This document shows positions 59,524 to 64,000 of a DNA stretch of 64,000 bases, piece after piece (the first letter of the stretch is position 1; every line of letters starts with the position of its first letter). This DNA comes from Diadema setosum (lineage: Eukaryota; Echinodermata; Echinoidea; Diadematoida; Diadematidae), in NCBI RefSeq assembly GCF_964275005.1, contig NW_027307651.1:744001-808000 (forward strand). Reading direction: 5' to 3'. The position numbers were made by a program, and so were the translations under genes. The notes beneath the pieces were generated by a model. That model was not told the origin of the DNA and made no database searches. It saw only the letters and a program-made list of their open reading frames with translations.

Positions 59524-60242
59524 GTGAGTATGAGGCGGGAATGACGTGTGTAATGTTAGTCTACAAAGAGTCAAGAAGTTTATCAGCTGAAATTTACTTC
59601 GAGCGTCGTCATTTTGCCACAATGAAACTGAAAGCGGTATAAAGTGCCATGTGAACGCTGGTAGAATTAATAGTTAGGTGATCCGTATCATATATGAGCA
59701 CTTTTCACCTTCTTATCATGTATGATTTCTTTTTTCTTGGAACTTGCGTCACTTAATATGTCTCATGTCTCATAGATCTTGTATCTCAACATGATCACTC
59801 AACCGTGACGTAAGTACGACGTACGCTATTCTGTAAAATCTCGTTATTGTCTATATCTCCATTACATACCTTCATTTTGAATGAAACTAGTAGATATGCA
59901 TTTACAGGTATATTATGTGATGATCTGTGCAAAATAAAGAATATTGCCCCTCCACTGACATGCACATCAAAATATCACAATGCTCCCAATGATATAGGAA
60001 TTGTTTTACACATAGTTTCATACAATTTTCATTTTAAAATCTTGCACCCATATACACATTCGTAAAGGAAGAATGACGGTTTTTTTTTTTTTTTTGTTTT
60101 GTTTTTTCAAGAGTAGAGATTTTTACCCATTTTTAATGATGAAGTCTGGGCCTTATTTATGCGGAATAATTTGAGCAGCTTGTTTGAAATTGCTATTGAT
60201 ATCGTCAAAAACTGTGTCAAACATTTTGTTTTTCTCTTTCAG

Positions 60243-60469
60243 CCCCGAATACCAATACCATTCTGGTTGTACGCGATCTATCGGACCGCACTCGCCGCCT
60301 ATTTCTTCGTATTTTTCATTACGTACGTTGTACTCGGAGTAAAGGCACTGGGCGCGACGTTCTTCCTTTACCTTTCTGTCTGGACGTATACTGCCTTCGT
60401 GTGTTATGTGTGCCTTGCCTTCTTTAATGCTGTGGACTTCGTAAAGAGCAGGAAATGCAATATTTGAAG
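60243..60469 (+). CDS. copy D exon 5, frameshifted at its end
   Basis: Encodes PRIPIPFWLYAIYRTALAAY onward with YLSVW at the YLTxW position. Length 227 instead of 226 nt leaves phase 2 at the donor, and TGA at 60465-60467 is in frame. Confidence 0.75.
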
Positions 60470-60770
60470 GTATTCCTAATGGTGTTAGTGTTATGTGGGG
60501 GGGGGGAGCTGACATGAAAGGAAACGAGAGGTTCTGATATAAAGCCCAAGTTATATGCAGGGCCCAAAGTTAGCGGTGGCCTGATGCAACTAGAATTGAT
60601 GTTTGGCTACCAGATTTCCCAAAAGGTTGAGTGGCCAAATACGGTAACTAAGGATTGCATTTCTGCTTTTATTTCCTTTTGGGGGCCACCAAAATTTCAG
60701 ATGTGCAGATTTTAGTGGCCCTAACAAGCCACCAGAGGAAGACAATAGTGTCGAGCCTTGCATGATATAT

Positions 60771-61373
60771 GTGACCCGCATCACAAAACCAACAACAAAC
60801 AAGCCGTCCTTCACGAAATTTTAATTATTGAAGCAGATGCTAAAAGAGCACACTTTAAGCTTTAAAATAATGTATAACTCAATTCTAATAGAATCTCTTA
60901 ACCTATCAAAATATTGGAAGGACAGCACACACTCTGGAAAAGTGCTTAATCTGACCGTGAGCCGTGCTGAGTGCAATAAATGGGACAAAAATCAGGATGG
61001 AAAACTTCTTTATTATCACAGTAAAGTAAATGTGATCATGCTCTATTAACACATTCTAACCATGACGAATGCGAACTTTCAAAGCAGTAGCATTCTCCTT
61101 CCAAAGATTTTTTACAGTTAATAGCGAAGAGTGTGTAAAGTGTTTTGAGAAATGAAAGGGAACTCTAAGACACACCTAATCACACTACACTACAAAACTA
61201 CAAAAAAAAACCTATAAAAAATTACTATTAATTTTGTTTTTGATCTCAAACTTAAGCATAATATAGAAGACTTGTTCCTTTAGAAAATATGATAAAAATT
61301 CAGATTGACTAGTTTGACCCATTCACCTAATTTGAGTCCTCATCAAAAAAAAAAAAAAAAAAACACTGTCACA
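60771..61373. mobile_element. GTGAC-type TIR element in copy D intron 5
   Basis: Left GTGACCCGCATCACAAAACC, right CACTGTCACATAT. The interior (TTAAGCTTTAAAAT, CCGTGCTG, TGCAATAAATGGGAC) parallels 54908-55601 over most of its length. Confidence 0.7.
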
Positions 61374-61530
61374 TATGCACTCATCTCTTTCTTCGAAAAG
61401 GTTATCCGTGGTTACCCCTTGACAAAGTCTAATTCTTATGTTAAACAGGCGTTTTGACAGTGTAGTTACTTAATATAACTAATTGTGAAACTCCGCTGAC
61501 TGAGAAGTAGAATAATTTTTCAAGTACTTT

Positions 61531-61531
<1 letters not shown>

Positions 61532-61560
<29 letters not shown>
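61532..61560. repeat. (AC)n microsatellite in copy D intron 5
   Basis: Paralogous in position to AC-rich tracts in intron 5 of copies B and C. Confidence 0.85.
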
Positions 61561-61561
<1 letters not shown>

Positions 61562-62178
61562 TGACACGAACACCAGGCAGTTATACAGAATTATGATATA
61601 AATAAACAAATTTAGTTTCGCATCTACACCGTTTCTGTCATGGTCTATTTTCTCGAAATGATTAGGGAAGATTCGGCTGCTCACATGCCGATTTCCGTTT
61701 CCTTTTGACAATGTTTGAAGTAAACTGCATATTAACCAATAGTTTTCAGCCCATATTCTTTTTTAACTTCATTTCACAAAATATCAATGGCACTCTTAAA
61801 AGCACGCATCATTGAAAACGAAAATAAAAGGATTCTCCAGCAACGTAGTATCATATTTGCTGGTGAGGCCATCTTTTCGTTTCTCCTTTATATCCTTTAT
61901 ATGTCTTAATATACCACTCAATCTTCTGTGTTAATTCTTTGTCAATAACATTTTTCCCTCACACAGAATTCCGTTTATTTGAATTTTACATTATAGAAAA
62001 TAAGGGCAAAAGCAACTCTTCCCAAGGTTCTTTAAATAGCATGCTTATAGCAATCTCTTAAGCTCATTGCATAGTGTCCTTGATCATTTTTCATATCGTT
62101 TGAGTCCTTCGTCGTGACAATTTATGTTGATAACCGCTAATCTATCTTTCTCGATCCCATATCTCTTGCTAATTTCAG

Positions 62179-62696
62179 ACAAAGTTCGGTACCAGATTCA
62201 GTGTTGTTTCTTTAACATCGCCGCCACTTCCTGCGCCCTCGTAACCGGAGGTGTTTGGATAGACGTATTCTATTTCATTACGGCAAAACTGCCTATTTTT
62301 ATCATAGCCTACATCAGCGTGGATAATTTATCCTCCCTCCCATCGTGTGCTTCATGGAAATTTTCTTCACACTGATCGTCGTCCGCTTCGTGCACGCAGT
62401 TTACCCAGGATTCTACCTGGTCATCTACTTGCTCTTCACTGTCATCTACTGAGCGGTTGGGGGAACGGATCCTTTTGGAGACCCCTTCATTTCTCCCATT
62501 CTTGACTACGAATACTACCCTGGAATCGCGACCGCAAGCGTAATTGGGGCGGCTTTTGCAGTGCTACTGGCTCAGGCCATTTTGAAGGGATTGTACGCCC
62601 TCCGTGTCAGATGTATGGATAGGAAAAAAAAAAACAGAAGCCATTCGTCCTACCAAAAAGTCGTCAACTGTCGAACTCGAAGCACTTACAACGTAG
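62179..62696 (+). pseudogene. copy D exon 6, degraded (Rost spans 3-6)
   Basis: Opens KVRYQIQCCFFNIAATSCAL, then changes frame around 62325-62345; the other frame carries FFTLIVVRFVHAVYPGF, a TGA at 62450-62452, then GGTDPFGDPFISPILDY and ILKGLYALRVRC. A run of A near 62625 shifts the frame again before VELEALTT-stop. Confidence 0.8.
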
Positions 62697-62779
62697 TTTT
62701 AATGACAGCAACCTCATTATTGACAAATCGTGATTGTTCACGTAGACGAATGCAAACGTGTTAAATGCGTGCATATAGC

Positions 62780-63080
62780 TACAGGGGCGGCGCAGCCGTG
62801 GGTGCCACACACTTTTTTTTCAACCCGGAAGTACGTAAGTGGCACTAAAATGGGAGGGGAGAGAATGAGCTGAGGACCTTTTTTTTTTTTTTTTTTTTTT
62901 TTTTGTTTTGCTTGTCAGCTAAAGAAACCCGGAAGTGGACGGGGACGGGGAGAGATGAGCTGAGGACCTTTTTTTTTTTTTATATTTTCTTTTTTTTTTT
63001 TTTTTTTTGCTTGTTAGCTCATGAAACCCGGAAGTGAGCCCCCACACTTTTGAAAACAGTGCGCCGGCCCTGAGCTATAC
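62780..63080. repeat. repeat with three CCGGAAGT units separated by poly-T
   Basis: ACCCGGAAGT occurs near 62823, 62927 and 63025; GAGATGAGCTGAGGACC precedes poly-T twice in near-identical form. Opening AGGGGCGGCGCAGCCG and closing GCGCCGGCCCTGAGC are likely the ends of one dispersed repeat, amplified inside. Confidence 0.65.
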
Positions 63081-63600
63081 TCAATCATGATATACTCCCT
63101 GCCACTTATATCAACATTAAGTATGTTTATCACAAAGTCTCTGAAACAATGGCCCAATTGTTCCTTAAACTCTTGAAAATCAAATATTGATGCAGTGTCT
63201 TTCGACATCTCGTTCTTATTCATACATGGATGCATATAGCTTGACACAAGTTACGGCTGATGACTATGTATCTTAAAACATTGTGCAATATCAATTACAA
63301 GGCTGTGTATTTCACTAAAAGTTTTGTATTGGAAAGAATTGTTATGGGTTAAACATTATTATCTACACAATTTAGGGTATATAATTATGCAGATAATGCA
63401 TAACGAAAATATATCATCTTGATCTCGTCAGAAACTTCATTCTATAAGGTGGTATGATACACTTCACATGGGTGTATTTGGGCGTGCAGCAATACTAGTC
63501 CAGTCAAAATATGGACTGACCCAAAACAAATTGCAACAGAAACCATTCCACTTGCATTTAACCTGGAAGAGCTATCAAAACAGCAGATTAAAAGTTCCCT
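63081..63600. other. unassigned sequence
   Basis: No exon or recognised repeat. The only shared segment noted is TGCAGC-ATA-like sequence near 63485 resembling 51415 downstream of copy C. Confidence 0.4.
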
Positions 63601-63619
63601 AAAATTCGAGTGGTGGATC

Positions 63620-64000
63620 AATGCCTAATTTGCATAAATTCAAAATGGCCGCCATAAAACCTATTTATGCTTATATCTTGGGACACAGAACCCATAGAAA
63701 GTCAGTTTTTGTGTCTAAACCTATGTTTTTTAGGTCAAGGAGTACAATTATGACATCAGTAATAACTTAAAAGTTTTTCTTTGTACATAATTTGCATAAA
63801 TTTGCATATAAATGCATTCAAAATGGCCGCCATAATGGCCTTTTAATATCTCCGTACATAAAACCTGTAGAAAGTAAATTTTGGTGTCTATGTTTATGTT
63901 TTTCATGTCAATAAACACAATCATGATGTCAGTTGTAACTCAAAAAGCATTCCTACATACATAATTTGCATATATATGCATATAATTATATGCAAAATGG
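63620..64000 (+). repeat. about 176-bp satellite running off the window
   Basis: CAAAATGGCCGCCAT recurs at about 63641, 63819 and (cut by the window end) 63993, spacings 178 and 174. Between them ATTTGCATA, CATAGAAAG/TGTAGAAAG and GTGTCTA strings recur in order. Each unit holds a YY1-like core. Confidence 0.75.

Larger units (their letters stand above)
55940..62696 (+). pseudogene. copy D: Ig-Rost gene, N-terminal half intact
   Basis: Exons 55940-56012, 58148-58492, 58990-59115, 59393-59523, 60243-60469 and 62179-62696. Exons 1-4 are open with good GT-AG sites. Near the end of exon 5 a two-base loss shifts the frame and gives a TGA at 60465-60467, so the product would be 299 aa: signal peptide, Ig domain, single span, linker and two Rost-like spans. 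Exon 6 has its own frameshift, an in-frame TGA at 62450-62452 where the others have Trp, and an A-run length change before the tail. It is a C-terminally broken pseudogene unless the truncated form is used. It lacks the first N-glycosylation site (SDVTS instead of SNATS). Confidence 0.75.

Noticed and set aside
1-64000. Retrovirus-like, LTR or other capsid-bearing element
   Set aside because: No long terminal repeats with primer-binding site, protease, integrase or capsid motifs were recognised; the reverse-transcriptase pieces are of non-LTR type.

Overview
The window looks like nuclear DNA of a marine invertebrate deuterostome, most likely an echinoderm. This is an inference from overall texture: short phase-compatible exons with GT-AG introns, many tRNA-headed SINEs, small TIR elements, (AT)n and (CA)n microsatellites, and old non-LTR retrotransposon pieces. 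No search was run, and all family assignments are by eye. No bacterial-style operon, rRNA gene, CRISPR array or virus-derived element was recognised.

The only recognisable host genes are four same-strand (+) paralogues, here called A to D. Each full copy has six coding exons. Exon 1 is a signal peptide, exon 2 one Ig-like domain, exon 3 a single membrane span with basic cytosolic end, exon 4 a cytosolic linker, and exons 5 and 6 a multi-span membrane domain that resembles the Rolling stone (Rost) family. Exon ends agree between copies (phases 1,1,1,0,1). Copy B (21063-30326) is open throughout and predicts 449 aa. Copy A (2448-3489) shows only exons 5-6 and is broken. Copy C (42144-50881) has a stop at the end of its Ig exon plus altered splice sites and two offsetting frameshifts. 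Copy D (55940-62696) keeps exons 1-4 but is broken in exons 5-6. The array therefore shows duplication followed by decay, with one intact Ig-Rost fusion gene.

Region by region: 1-2.4 kb is non-coding with a 22-bp tandem repeat and a CTCF/YY1-like site. 2.4-3.9 kb holds broken copy A and a repeated tail. 4-8 kb is repeat-rich, with one TIR element carrying a perfect 28-bp hairpin. 8-16.2 kb is a recent large repeat array with an approximately 4.98-kb offset. 16.2-20.8 kb is a second, older tandem array with tRNA-like heads. 20.9-30.5 kb is gene B. 30.5-34 kb is intergenic with small TIR elements. 34.0-41.5 kb is one TTAA-flanked, piggyBac-like element that is internally duplicated. 41.9-50.9 kb is copy C. 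51-55.6 kb holds a LINE remnant and a nest of small TIR elements. 55.7-62.7 kb is copy D. 62.8-64 kb contains a poly-T/CCGGAAGT repeat and the start of a roughly 176-bp satellite.

The joint biology is inferred: an Ig ectodomain linked to a Rost-type membrane domain would suit a cell-surface recognition or cell-fusion receptor, and a tandem array with truncated and soluble-like members resembles birth-and-death evolution of recognition receptors. Nothing in the sequence proves this function.
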